From Palsa-892 sp035556215 (GTDB lineage: Bacteria; Pseudomonadota; Alphaproteobacteria; Rhizobiales; Xanthobacteraceae): DNA of 34,508 nucleotides. Both the position numbers and the translations under genes were made by a program. The stretch is from the NCBI GenBank assembly GCA_035556215.1, contig DATMFI010000034.1, positions 1-34,508 of the forward strand, read 5' to 3'. Shown one piece after another: positions 7,179 to 15,032 of the stretch; position 1 is the first letter of the stretch; every line of letters starts with the position of its first letter. The notes below the pieces were generated by a model. It was not told the origin of the DNA, searched no databases, and saw only the letters and a program-made list of their open reading frames with translations.

Positions 7179-8271
7179 CGGTCTGCTTCGGAAACAGGTG
7201 CTTCAGCGCCACCATGCTCATGATGAGCAGCGGGTTCGCGAGGAGCGCGCCGAGCGGGCCCCATAGCCATGCCCAGAAGGCGATGGCGAGAAACACCATC
7301 ATCGGATTGACGGTCAGCGTGCGGCCGATGACGCTTGGCGTCACGATCTGACCCTCCAGGGTCGAAAGGCAGAGGAAACACGCCGGCGCGACCAGCGCAT
7401 AACTCAGCGAAGGAAACGAAATCAGCCCGACGGCAAACAGCGTCACCAGCGTCGCGGCCGGGCCGATATATGGGACATAGTTCAGCACGAATGCGAGCAC
7501 GCCCCAGGCGAAGGGCGCCGGGAGGCCGATCACCCACGCGCCCGCGGCCACGAACATACCGATGACGAAGTTGATCGCGGTGACGACCCCGAGATAGCTC
7601 GCAAGATTGCGCTCGATGTCGCGCATCGTATGCAGCGCGCGCAAGCGCGCATCCCGATTGCGAAACACCGAAACGAGACTCTGCTGGATGGTGTTGTGGC
7701 CCGAAAGATAGAAGAACAACGTGCCGAAAAACAAAAGCAGCTGACCGATGGCCGGCGACAAGACCGAAACGACGGGCTGCAAAATTCCGGTGCTGACATC
7801 GACGGTGATGACGCCGGGGTCGGCGCTTTTCGCAAGACCGGAAATCGATTGGCGAATTTCATTCAGCGCCGCGAGCGGCGCATCCAGCACATGCATTTTG
7901 TTCTTCAGCACCTCGCCGATCTGCGGCGCCTTGCCGATCCATTCGCGGACGGGATCGGCGGAAAGCATGATGCCGACCGAAATCAGGGCGAAGAAACCGA
8001 GCACGAGGAATGCCGCGGTGAGCGGCGCCGGTATGCCATAACGGGCCGCCGTTTTGGTCAGCGGCGCGAGCATCGTGCCAATCACCAGCGCCAATGTGAT
8101 GGGCAGCAAAATGGTGCGCGCGAAATAGAGCGCCGTGACGAAGAAGATGAGGAACATCCCGACGGTCGCGGTCTGCGAAGCGCCGCGCCAGAAGCGCTGT
8201 GTCGTTGCCAGCGGATTGGCGTCCTGAACGCCCAGCTTGAAGCGCTGCAATGCCATCTCGGCCCTGTTCAT
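7162..8271 (-). CDS. AI-2E family transporter (PerM/TqsA-like membrane protein)
   Basis: From the ATG at 8271, 369 residues with several predicted transmembrane helices: a pair near the N-terminus, a long soluble segment (about 110-165), and a C-terminal bundle. The family signature is the region NYVPYIGPAATLVTLFAVGL followed by a glycine/proline-rich re-entrant segment and GPLGALLANPL. The family includes TqsA (AI-2 export), sodium/proton antiporters and PerM; function cannot be inferred from sequence alone. A TTG start seven codons upstream (8292) is possible, but GGGGA lies just before the ATG. It is a single gene convergent with the hydrolase-OsmC gene. Confidence 0.85.
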   Translation of the reverse strand: MNRAEMALQRFKLGVQDANPLATTQRFWRGASQTATVGMFLIFFVTALYFARTILLPITLALVIGTMLAPLTKTAARYGIPAPLTAAFLVLGFFALISVGIMLSADPVREWIGKAPQIGEVLKNKMHVLDAPLAALNEIRQSISGLAKSADPGVITVDVSTGILQPVVSVLSPAIGQLLLFFGTLFFYLSGHNTIQQSLVSVFRNRDARLRALHTMRDIERNLASYLGVVTAINFVIGMFVAAGAWVIGLPAPFAWGVLAFVLNYVPYIGPAATLVTLFAVGLISFPSLSYALVAPACFLCLSTLEGQIVTPSVIGRTLTVNPMMVFLAIAFWAWLWGPLGALLANPLLIMSMVALKHLFPKQTVTLPE

Positions 8272-8389
8272 GAAATCCCCGCAATCCCGCAAAACACGCT
8301 AATCCCAGAGCATAACACTCCTGCGGCATTTTGGTTGCCTGTTCGCGGCAGGCCCGTGGCACAATGCATGGATTACGAAGGAGAAGCAG

Positions 8390-8734
8390 ATGGCGATCGA
8401 TTGGACGAGCATCATCAACGGCGCGATCGGCGAGCTTGAAAAACATCCCGAGCTGATCGGCCAGGCGTTCCAAAAGATCGGCGGCGTGCAAGGCGTGCTC
8501 GATAAGTTGCATCAGGCAGGACTCGACAAGCAGGTCGCCTCATGGATCGCCAAAGGCAAGAACATGCCGGTCAGCCCCGATCAGTTGCGCTCAGCGCTGA
8601 ACGACAAGCAGTTGCAGCAGATCGCCCGCGCGATGGGTTTGCCGGTCGATCAGGCGCTCGATGTCGTCGCCAAATATCTACCGCAGGCCGTCGATCAGGC
8701 GAGCCCGAGTGGCAAGCTTGCGTTGAAGAAATAA
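8390..8734 (+). CDS. YidB-like DUF937 protein
   Basis: A 114-residue soluble protein rich in Gln, Leu and Lys, with no signal peptide. The opening segment with EKHPELIGQ, the central GGVQGVLDKLHQAGL and the SWI-x-KGKNMPVS segment match the YidB/DUF937 family: small helical proteins of unknown function common in proteobacteria. The repeated amphipathic helices suggest a compact helical bundle. A strong ribosome-binding site (GAAGGAGAA) lies ahead of the ATG. The gene is monocistronic. Confidence 0.72.
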   Translation: MAIDWTSIINGAIGELEKHPELIGQAFQKIGGVQGVLDKLHQAGLDKQVASWIAKGKNMPVSPDQLRSALNDKQLQQIARAMGLPVDQALDVVAKYLPQAVDQASPSGKLALKK

Positions 8735-8761
8735 TTTCGTACGGGCAAAAAGCCCGGCAAT

Positions 8762-8790
8762 AAAAAAGGAGCGGCACAATGGCCGCTCCT
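8762..8790 (-). terminator. Rho-independent terminator of the 8816-9211 gene
   Basis: On the minus strand a 9-bp stem AGGAGCGGC / GCCGCTCCT with a 6-nt loop is followed by a run of six T. It lies 26 bp past the stop of the small secreted protein gene. A smaller hairpin, CGGGC-AAAAA-GCCCG, at 8742-8756 lies next to it. Confidence 0.8.
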
Positions 8791-8815
8791 CTCTCGCAAT
8801 GTATGCAGGCGGAAA

Positions 8816-9211
8816 TTACATGCCCTGTGCTTTCATGCGCTTGTTGCAATCGCTCCAGTACTGCGGCCACTTCTGACCGGCGGGAATGCGACCCGCGGCT
8901 TTCGCTTCGCGCCACTCCTTGCCGCAAGCGCGCTCGCGCGCGATCATCGCGGCGCGGCCCGGCTTGCCGGTCGTGGTGCCGCCAGCCTTGGGCGCCATGG
9001 CAGGCGCCGTAGCCGGTGCCGCGCTTTTGCCCTTGCTGACGCAATCGGCGACATAATCTTTTTTCTTCAGACCTTTTTTCTGGTCCTTGGTCATCGCGCT
9101 CCACTGTTTGCCGCAGGCCTTGGCGTCCTGCGCCTGCGCGGGACTCGAAACAGTGAAAGCGAAACCGATCGCGACGGCAGCACAAGCGGAGACAATCAAA
9201 CGAGTATTCAT
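8816..9211 (-). CDS. Small secreted protein with PsiF-like cysteine repeats
   Basis: 131 residues from the ATG at 9211, which is preceded by AGGAGG. A signal peptide (MNTRLIVSACAAVAIGFAF, cleavage after AQA) leads to two short Cys-flanked modules: CGKQW...DCVSKGK and CGKEW...DCNKRM, separated by an Ala/Pro/Lys linker. The arrangement recalls the PsiF repeat of phosphate-starvation-inducible periplasmic proteins, but similarity is limited to cysteine spacing and basic character, so this is tentative. It is likely periplasmic, with one disulfide per module. A longer reading frame upstream (to 9289) is rejected because it would bury the signal peptide. Confidence 0.65.
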   Translation of the reverse strand: MNTRLIVSACAAVAIGFAFTVSSPAQAQDAKACGKQWSAMTKDQKKGLKKKDYVADCVSKGKSAAPATAPAMAPKAGGTTTGKPGRAAMIARERACGKEWREAKAAGRIPAGQKWPQYWSDCNKRMKAQGM

Positions 9212-9404
9212 ATGGCGACCTCCTAGTGGCGCATTTTTTGACGCCCGGCCGCGGCGCCTATCGGCGCCAGGCCTGAGCGTGAATGCCAATTCCGCACCAG
9301 AATTATGCGAATTACAAGCGGGCTCTATCGGGCCATCTTTGTGTGAAAACGCCGCAGGCAGGCGCCACCGATAGCGAATTTACCTTCAGGCGGCGATTTT
9401 TGCA

Positions 9405-9430
9405 GGAACCACCGCGCTCTCCCTGGCGTT
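9405..9430 (+). promoter_or_regulatory. EcfG-type promoter, GGAAC-N17-CGTT
   Basis: GGAAC at 9405-9409 and CGTT at 9427-9430, spaced 17 bp, match the general stress sigma factor consensus of alphaproteobacteria. It lies 34 bp ahead of the DUF1236 start codon. The regulator EcfG is encoded in this window at 17595. Confidence 0.75.
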
Positions 9431-9464
9431 ATCACGTGACCGTCAGAAAACACGAGGGAGCGGC

Positions 9465-9845
9465 ATGCAAAAACTCGTTCGCTATTCCACCGCTCTGGCG
9501 CTCGTCCTACTTCCGGCGAGTGCCATGGCCCAGACCACCATCACCACGACCACCGAAACACATCGGCCGACCATTCTGAACCCCGAGCAGCGGACCGTGA
9601 TCTATCGCACGATCACCGAAGAACGGCGCGTTGCGCCCGGACCCGTGGTTGTTCCGCCGCCCGGCCCTGTCGTCCGCTATGAAGTCGGCGCGCCGATCCC
9701 GCGCGAAGTCGTCGTCTCCGACTTTCCGGAAGACGCCTATATCGAAATGCCGGAGCTGCGGCGCTATCGCTATGTTTACGTCAACAATCGCGTCGTGCTG
9801 GTGGACCCGGCCACGAGCCGCGTTGTCGATGTGATTGCGGAATAA
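9465..9845 (+). CDS. Secreted DUF1236-domain protein
   Basis: 126 residues with a clear signal peptide (cleavage after AMA, about residue 22), a Thr-rich mature N-terminus, a Pro/Val-rich linker (residues 56-70), and a C-terminal DUF1236 module. The module is recognised by RYRYVYVNNRVVLVDPATSR running to VVDVIAE at the terminus. DUF1236 proteins are small periplasmic or envelope proteins of Hyphomicrobiales with no known activity. The ribosome-binding site is GAGGGAG. The gene sits behind an EcfG-type promoter, so it is probably induced in the general stress response. A small hairpin (9846-9863) follows the stop. Confidence 0.82.
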   Translation: MQKLVRYSTALALVLLPASAMAQTTITTTTETHRPTILNPEQRTVIYRTITEERRVAPGPVVVPPPGPVVRYEVGAPIPREVVVSDFPEDAYIEMPELRRYRYVYVNNRVVLVDPATSRVVDVIAE

Positions 9846-9951
9846 CTGGCGCAGAAACGCCAGATTCTTGCCAAGTTTACAACCTTGCAGAGCCCAAAAG
9901 CCTCACTATCTCGGGCAGCGGAATCTGAATGTGGAAGTGACGGAGTTTCCG

Positions 9952-10617
9952 ATGAAGAAAATTCTGATCCTCACCACCGCCCTCGCCGGTTTGGGGCTCG
10001 CTTCGGCCGCGAATGCCGCCGACATCGCCCGCCCCGCTCCGCGCGCGGCTTATCCGGCCAAGGCGCCGGAGTATCGGGCCTATGACTGGACCGGTTTCTA
10101 CGCGGGCGTCAACGCCGGATACGGCTGGGGAAACTCCCGATACTCATTTGACGGCACCAACACCTCGCCTGAAGGCGCGTTGCTCGGCGGCACCATCGGT
10201 TACAACTACCAATGGGGCTCGACGGTATTCGGTGTCGAAAGCGATATCGCCTGGAACAATGCCAAGGGAACGTCGGTATGCACACTCGGCGCGGGTCTAT
10301 GCCGCACGAGCAGCGACTGGCTCGGCACGACGCGCCTGCGTCTCGGCTACGCTGCCGACCGCGTCATGCCCTTCGTCACGGGCGGCGCGGCCTACGGCAA
10401 CGTCAAGGCGAATCTTCCGGGCACCGGCCTTTCCGACGACGCGACGAAGCTCGGCTGGACGGCCGGTGGCGGCGTCGAATATGCCTTCACGCCCAACTGG
10501 ACGGTTAAGGCCGAGTATCTCTATGTCGATCTTGGCAAGCTCAACTGCGCGGCCTGCGGCAGCAACGTGAAGTTCAACGAGAACATCGTGCGTGCCGGCG
10601 TGAACTATAAATTCTAA
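9952..10617 (+). CDS. Outer-membrane beta-barrel protein (Omp25/31 type)
   Basis: 221 residues from the ATG at 9952, preceded by CGGAG. A signal peptide ends at ANA, followed by a short Pro/Ala segment and then WTGFYAGVNAGYGWGNS, the first strand typical of the Omp25/Omp31/RopB family. Alternating hydrophobic strands follow, and the protein ends in Phe (NYKF), as expected for BAM-dependent barrels. Eight strands are likely. Several Cys residues (CTLGAGLC, CAAC) could form loop disulfides. The family provides outer-membrane stability. A longer reading frame upstream (from 9835) is not used because it would displace the signal peptide. Confidence 0.88.
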   Translation: MKKILILTTALAGLGLASAANAADIARPAPRAAYPAKAPEYRAYDWTGFYAGVNAGYGWGNSRYSFDGTNTSPEGALLGGTIGYNYQWGSTVFGVESDIAWNNAKGTSVCTLGAGLCRTSSDWLGTTRLRLGYAADRVMPFVTGGAAYGNVKANLPGTGLSDDATKLGWTAGGGVEYAFTPNWTVKAEYLYVDLGKLNCAACGSNVKFNENIVRAGVNYKF

Positions 10618-10723
10618 CCGCGCGCTAACCTTGGCTGGTTACACAACTGTAATGTGACAGTGCGTGACGCCCTCCCGGAATTTTGGCAATATCGGGCGGG
10701 GGTAAAATTACGGAGAAGACTGG

Positions 10724-11125
10724 ATGAGAAAACAATTTCTTTCCCTGGCGGCGGCAGCTCTCATGTCCGGAGGCGCTGCTTTGACGGCCGCTCCCGCTTC
10801 GGCCATGCCGATCACCGCTAGCGCGGCCCTGAACAATTCGGTTTCCGCGCCTGTCGAAAACGTCCGCTGCCGCGGTTGCGGCTGGGGCATCGCCGCGGGC
10901 GTGCTCGGCGGCGCGCTCCTCGGCAGCGCGATCGCCAATTCGCGTCCGTATTATTACGACGGCCCCTACGCTGGCCCCTATGCGCCGGCGCCGGTCTATG
11001 GCCCGGGACCCGGCTATTACGCGGGCGATGACGCGGTCGCCTACTGCATGTCGCGGTTCAAATCCTATGACCCGCGCAGCGGCACCTATCTCGGTTACGA
11101 CGGCTATCGTCATCCCTGCCCGTAA
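10724..11125 (+). CDS. BA14K family protein
   Basis: 133 residues: signal peptide (cleavage near ASA, residue ~26), a short segment with CRGCGWG, a Gly-rich hydrophobic stretch (GIAAGVLGGALLGSAIA), a Tyr/Pro/Gly-rich linker, and the C-terminal BA14K motif (AYCMSRFKSYDPRSGTYLG, then HPC). BA14K proteins were named for a lectin-like immunoreactive antigen of Brucella and are widespread in Hyphomicrobiales envelopes. The Gly-rich segment could be a membrane span. The start has GGAGA eleven bases upstream. The gene ends at a strong terminator. Confidence 0.87.
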   Translation: MRKQFLSLAAAALMSGGAALTAAPASAMPITASAALNNSVSAPVENVRCRGCGWGIAAGVLGGALLGSAIANSRPYYYDGPYAGPYAPAPVYGPGPGYYAGDDAVAYCMSRFKSYDPRSGTYLGYDGYRHPCP

Positions 11126-11142
11126 CCGAAGGTAAGCTCAGC

Positions 11143-11171
11143 AAAACCCCGGGCGGCGTCCCGGGGTTTTT
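11143..11171 (+). terminator. Rho-independent terminator after the BA14K gene
   Basis: AAAACCCCGGG pairs with CCCGGGGTTTT around CGGCGT, giving an 11-bp stem ending in a run of five T. It stands between the BA14K stop and the convergent GIY-YIG gene and may serve both directions through the A-run on the other side. Confidence 0.9.
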
Positions 11172-11172
11172 G

Positions 11173-11448
11173 TTAAGACGATCCTCGAGAAATTTTCGAT
11201 GCGAATTCCTCGCGCAAGCGTTTGCGAAAGGCGCGATCGCGCTTGAGATGCCATTCCCTGCTCATTGCTGCGCGCCGCGTCCGGTGCCGCTCGGTGTAAA
11301 GCAAAAACCACACGCGGCCTCGGGTCGTCCGCGCACCCTTCCCGTTGTTGTGCCGGGCAAGTCGCGCATCGACATCGAGAGTCCAGCCGACGTATGTGCG
11401 GACGCCGCCCTTGCCATTGCTGCCGAGGATATAAACGAAGCAGGCCAT
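11173..11448 (-). CDS. GIY-YIG nuclease-superfamily protein (UPF0213 type)
   Basis: A 91-residue single-domain GIY-YIG protein. VYI (5-7) and YVG (19-21) form the signature, followed by Arg29, the HNNGKGART segment (33-41) and Glu65 in AMSREWHLKR, the expected metal ligand. All catalytic positions are present. This stand-alone subfamily is common in bacteria and its cellular role is undefined; it is not a homing endonuclease context. It lies 40 bp downstream of the end of the hybrid kinase's reading frame, on the same strand, with no shared signals seen. Confidence 0.85.
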   Translation of the reverse strand: MACFVYILGSNGKGGVRTYVGWTLDVDARLARHNNGKGARTTRGRVWFLLYTERHRTRRAAMSREWHLKRDRAFRKRLREEFASKISRGSS

Positions 11449-11488
11449 CCGACTCTTTTAAGGAAAAGGCCGGCGCGAGAAAAGCGCG

Positions 11489-14005
11489 TCAGATTCGGGC
11501 GTCCACGCCGAGCGCCTTCAGGCTCTTGCCGAGCCCGTCGCTATCGTAGGGCTTTTTCAAAAGCGTCAGGTTGTCGATCTGCTTCAGCTTGCCATCGAGC
11601 GCACCATCGCCCTCGCCGGTCGCGATAACGATCGGCAGGTCGGGGCGCAGCGTTTTCAGTTCAAGCGCAAGATCGTCGCCTTTTTTATCCGGCAGGCCGA
11701 TATCGATGACCGCGGCGGCAAAATCAGTGATGTTCTTTTTGGCAGCCGCAAGGGCGGCCGCCGCATTGGACGCCTCCTCCACCTCGAAGCCCAGATCGCG
11801 CAGGTTTTCGACGGTGAGCATAGCGATCATCGCCTCGTCTTCGACCAGCAGGATTTTGTTTTTGCGCGCCATCTCGAACACCTTCTGAACCTTCTCGGAG
11901 AATTCCTCGAACGTGAACGGCTTCGTGAGCAGTTGAACGCCCGCGTCAAGACGCCCCTCGTGAATGATGCCGTCGAGGCCGTATCCCGTCGTGAACAGCA
12001 CCTTGAGATAAGGACGGCGGCGAACAGCTTCTTCGGCAAGCTCCCGGCCGTTGTAATCGCCGGGCAAACCGACATCGGAAAACAGAAAGCGGATCTCGGG
12101 ATGCGCTTCGAGCTGGCGCAAGGCCGCCGCGCCGTCACCTGCCTCGACCACGCAATAACCGAGTTCGTGCAGCATGCTGACCGCATAACGCCGCACGTCC
12201 TCGTCATCTTCCACGACCAGCACGGTATCCTGCTTCGGCGGCTCCGGCACGAGTTCACGCAGTTTTGGTACCAGCGCCGATTTCTCGACCGACGAGCGCG
12301 GCAGATATAGCTTTACCGTTGTGCCCTCACCGGGCTTGCTGTCGAGCGTGACGTGACCGCCCGACTGTTTGATGAAGCCGTAAAGCTGGCTGAGGCCCAA
12401 ACCCGTTCCCTGGCCGACAGGCTTTGTCGTGAAGAACGGTTCGAAAACACGCGCGAGCGTGTCCTTGTCCATGCCCACGCCGGTGTCGCTCACCCGCACC
12501 AGCACATAATCGCCGGACTTCACATCGGAATGATGCGCCGTGAACGTGTCATCGAGCGACGTCTTGGCCGTTTCCACCGTGAACTCTCCGCCCTCGATCA
12601 TCGCGTCGCGTGAATTGGCGGCAAGGTTCAGCAGCACGCTCTCAAACTGGTTGGGGTCAACCTCTGTCGTCCACAAGTCTTCGGCAAAGATCGTCTGCAT
12701 CGTGACGCGCTCGCCCACGGTGCGCGCGAGCAATTCCGACATGCCGGAAAGCAATTCGTTGAGATCGACCGGCTGCGGCTCGAGCGGCTGGCCGCGTGCA
12801 AAGGCGAGCAGACGCTGTGTCAATGCGGCGGCGCGCTTGCCGCCCTGCATCGCGAAGGTCGCATACTCACGGAGCACCGGATCGCCGCCCTTGCCCAGCC
12901 TGCGCTGGAGCGCCTCGATATTGCCGATCACCACGGTCAGGAGATTGTTGAAGTCATGCGCGACGCCGCCCGTGAGCTGCCCGAGCGCCTCCATCTTGTG
13001 AGCATGCCGGAGCTGCTCCTCGGCGCGGGCACGTTCGCTGATTTCGGCGCGCAAGCGAAGATTGGCGTCGGCAAGCTCGGCGGTGCGATCGGAGACGAGT
13101 TTTTCCTGTCTTTCGTTCATGCGTTCGAGAGCGTTACGCGCCTCGACAATGTCCGAAATATCGGTGCTCGAGCCGAACCAGCGCTCGATACTGCCTTCGC
13201 TGTCCCGCACCGGAACGGCGCGCGCGAGGAACCAATGATATTCACCGTCTGCCCCGCGCAAACGAAGCTCATTCTCATAACGGCCGCCGCTTTTGAGCGC
13301 CCGCCGCCAGGCCTCGCGTGTGCGCTCGAGATCGTCGGGATGAATGAGCTCCTGCCAGGCACCGCCATATTCATTCGGCGGCCCGCCGGCAAACTCGAGG
13401 CAGCGCTGATTGTAATAATCGTAGCGCCCGGTCGGCCGTATCGACCACACGAGCTGCGGCATCGTATCGGCCACCGCGCGAAAGCGCCGCTCACTCTCCT
13501 CCAGTTCGCGTTCGCTGGCGCGCCGGCGGATCACCGCGTTTCGAAAAGCCGTGGCGCCCGCCAGCAGCAGAACGCTGGTGAGCAGAAAGACCGCAAGATT
13601 TGCGAGCGCCGCGGGCCGCAGAAGATTCGGATCATTGAAAACCGCCAGAAGCGCTTTCAACGATGGCAGGTCTTCCACCCTCGGCAGTCGCGAAATATCG
13701 ACTACAAAGCTGCGCGTGACGAACAGCAGCCACGAAGTCACCGAAGACAGTACGATCGTAAAAATTCCGGGGCCTGCGCCGCCCGCAACGGCTGCGATCA
13801 GCACCGCCAGAAAATAAAACGCGAACGGCACCGTTGTGGGCAGAATGCGATCCAGCAACAAGTGAATTGCGGTCGCCAGCACGAAGGCAAGAAGCGCGAT
13901 GCCGTAACGCGTCACGAAAGAGCGCGAGCGTCCGATCCACAGCAGTAGTGCGTTATCGTTCTTCACGCTTGCTCTCAATACCTGCGAACTCACAATCGAT
14001 TCCAA
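11489..14005 (-). CDS. Membrane-bound hybrid sensor histidine kinase with two receiver domains
   Basis: Up to 838 residues. The first ~155 residues hold about four transmembrane helices of DUF4118/KdpD-like type. A PAS domain follows (about 170-290), then a coiled coil, a HisKA domain with His350 (GGVAHDFNNLL), and an HATPase with N, G1 (DTGVGM) and G2 (GTGLGL) boxes. Two receivers end the protein: Asp644 (FSDVGLPG) in the first, Asp768 (VIDIGLPDK) in the second. Both have their acidic pockets and lysines. No output domain is present, so phosphate probably passes to a separate phosphotransferase or regulator. The frame opens with TTG at 14005; GTG codons at residues 5 and 14 are equally possible, so the start is uncertain. 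Confidence 0.88.
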   Translation of the reverse strand: MESIVSSQVLRASVKNDNALLLWIGRSRSFVTRYGIALLAFVLATAIHLLLDRILPTTVPFAFYFLAVLIAAVAGGAGPGIFTIVLSSVTSWLLFVTRSFVVDISRLPRVEDLPSLKALLAVFNDPNLLRPAALANLAVFLLTSVLLLAGATAFRNAVIRRRASERELEESERRFRAVADTMPQLVWSIRPTGRYDYYNQRCLEFAGGPPNEYGGAWQELIHPDDLERTREAWRRALKSGGRYENELRLRGADGEYHWFLARAVPVRDSEGSIERWFGSSTDISDIVEARNALERMNERQEKLVSDRTAELADANLRLRAEISERARAEEQLRHAHKMEALGQLTGGVAHDFNNLLTVVIGNIEALQRRLGKGGDPVLREYATFAMQGGKRAAALTQRLLAFARGQPLEPQPVDLNELLSGMSELLARTVGERVTMQTIFAEDLWTTEVDPNQFESVLLNLAANSRDAMIEGGEFTVETAKTSLDDTFTAHHSDVKSGDYVLVRVSDTGVGMDKDTLARVFEPFFTTKPVGQGTGLGLSQLYGFIKQSGGHVTLDSKPGEGTTVKLYLPRSSVEKSALVPKLRELVPEPPKQDTVLVVEDDEDVRRYAVSMLHELGYCVVEAGDGAAALRQLEAHPEIRFLFSDVGLPGDYNGRELAEEAVRRRPYLKVLFTTGYGLDGIIHEGRLDAGVQLLTKPFTFEEFSEKVQKVFEMARKNKILLVEDEAMIAMLTVENLRDLGFEVEEASNAAAALAAAKKNITDFAAAVIDIGLPDKKGDDLALELKTLRPDLPIVIATGEGDGALDGKLKQIDNLTLLKKPYDSDGLGKSLKALGVDARI

Positions 14006-14078
14006 TGGTAGTTTAGCCAGCCGCTATGCGCCACCTTGCTTCTCTTGCGAGAAAAACCGGTTGCTCCAACAATTGCCA

Positions 14079-14525
14079 TTATTTTGATTTCGAGGAGGTT
14101 TGCGGAAGGCTTTCGACCGGCTTGCCGCTGAAGCGCTGAAAACCGGGCGCGCTCTCGATCTCCTGCCGCGATAGCCGGACGCTTGCCCGGTCGCCATTGC
14201 TGTCGCGCAGAATGGTCATCGCCTGCAATGAGACAGCGATATCCTTGGCACCGATGCCGAGGAAGCCGCCGACCCCGATAATGACGGCCTGGATCGCACC
14301 GCTCTGATCGACGATAAGATCATCGATGCTGCCGATTTTTTCGCCGCCGGCACCGATCACCGGAAGTCCGATAAGTTGCGTGGCGAGCCACTGATTGCTC
14401 GCCTGCACACTCAGGAATGTGCCCGTGATCGGCTCGGCACGCGACGGCATTTTCGTCTGCGCCATCGACAACGGAGCGGCAGCGAGCGCCGATAGCACGC
14501 AGCAAAGTTTCGAGTTCACCCGCAT
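14079..14525 (-). CDS. Secreted PRC-barrel domain protein
   Basis: 148 residues with a short signal peptide (cleavage around SMA) and a PRC-barrel fold from about residue 45 to 110: IGLPVIGAGGEKIGSIDDLIVDQSG, then AVIIGVGGFLGIGAKDIAV. PRC-barrel proteins of this exported type are common in Hyphomicrobiales and are often stress-linked, but no activity is known. The ATG is preceded by AGAGGGGG. It lies 24 bp downstream of the 14972-14550 gene and is probably cotranscribed with it, which would also place it under the EcfG-type promoter at 15008-15032. Confidence 0.85.
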   Translation of the reverse strand: MRVNSKLCCVLSALAAAPLSMAQTKMPSRAEPITGTFLSVQASNQWLATQLIGLPVIGAGGEKIGSIDDLIVDQSGAIQAVIIGVGGFLGIGAKDIAVSLQAMTILRDSNGDRASVRLSRQEIESAPGFQRFSGKPVESLPQTSSKSK

Positions 14526-14549
14526 TCCCCCTCTCCCCGCTATCTACCG

Positions 14550-14972
14550 CTAACGGAGAGAAGCGAGCTTCGTTGAATCACGCAACTCCGTTACGCAACG
14601 GCTCGGCGCAATTGCAACGGACGGGTTGATGTCGGGGCTCAAGCCCGACTCACAACCCTTCAACGGCGTTCGTTCCTCCGACGGCTGACGCGCGGGCAAT
14701 ATTTCCTCGGTCATCGTGCGTCGCGCCGGATCGAAATATTCCGGTTCGCGAATGGCCCTATGACTGCCTGCGACCGGCTGCGCATTGAAAATGAGCGAGG
14801 AAAGATCCCGCTCGACCATCACGCGGTTCGATTTTGCGGCGCGGTTGATTTCCGGTGCGGCAATGGAAGTCGCCACGGTAAAAATGCCGGCCGCAGCCGC
14901 GGCAAGCACGACGACAAGGCTCGCGGACAGCGCCGGATTGCGAAGCTGATTGCCAAACCAATCGAGGGACAT
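14550..14972 (-). CDS. Hypothetical protein with one transmembrane helix
   Basis: 140 residues from the ATG at 14972, supported by GGAGG seven bases upstream. One transmembrane helix (about residues 15-40, rich in Ala and Val) is followed by a polar, mostly disordered tail with Pro, Glu and Arg and two Cys. I do not recognise the family. A longer frame starts at 15017 but has no ribosome-binding site. The gene lies between the HWE kinase and the PRC-barrel gene on the same strand and has its own EcfG-type promoter, so a role in the general stress response is likely. Confidence 0.65.
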   Translation of the reverse strand: MSLDWFGNQLRNPALSASLVVVLAAAAAGIFTVATSIAAPEINRAAKSNRVMVERDLSSLIFNAQPVAGSHRAIREPEYFDPARRTMTEEILPARQPSEERTPLKGCESGLSPDINPSVAIAPSRCVTELRDSTKLASLR

Positions 14973-15007
14973 GGTGTCCTCCGCGAAAACGATTGAGACA
15001 CCGGAAT

Positions 15008-15032
15008 AACCCTCCAAACGAAATCGGGTTCC
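15008..15032 (-). promoter_or_regulatory. Near-consensus EcfG-type promoter, GGAAC-N16-GGTT
   Basis: On the minus strand GGAAC (15032-15028) abuts the stop codon of the HWE kinase gene and GGTT (15011-15008) follows after 16 bp. The -10 differs from CGTT by one base, the same variant as in front of phyR. It lies 35 bp ahead of the 14972 start codon. Confidence 0.5.

Noticed and set aside
14555..14580. Minus-strand TCAAC-N16-CGTT ahead of the PRC-barrel gene as an EcfG promoter
   Set aside because: The two leading G of GGAAC, the most conserved bases, are missing.
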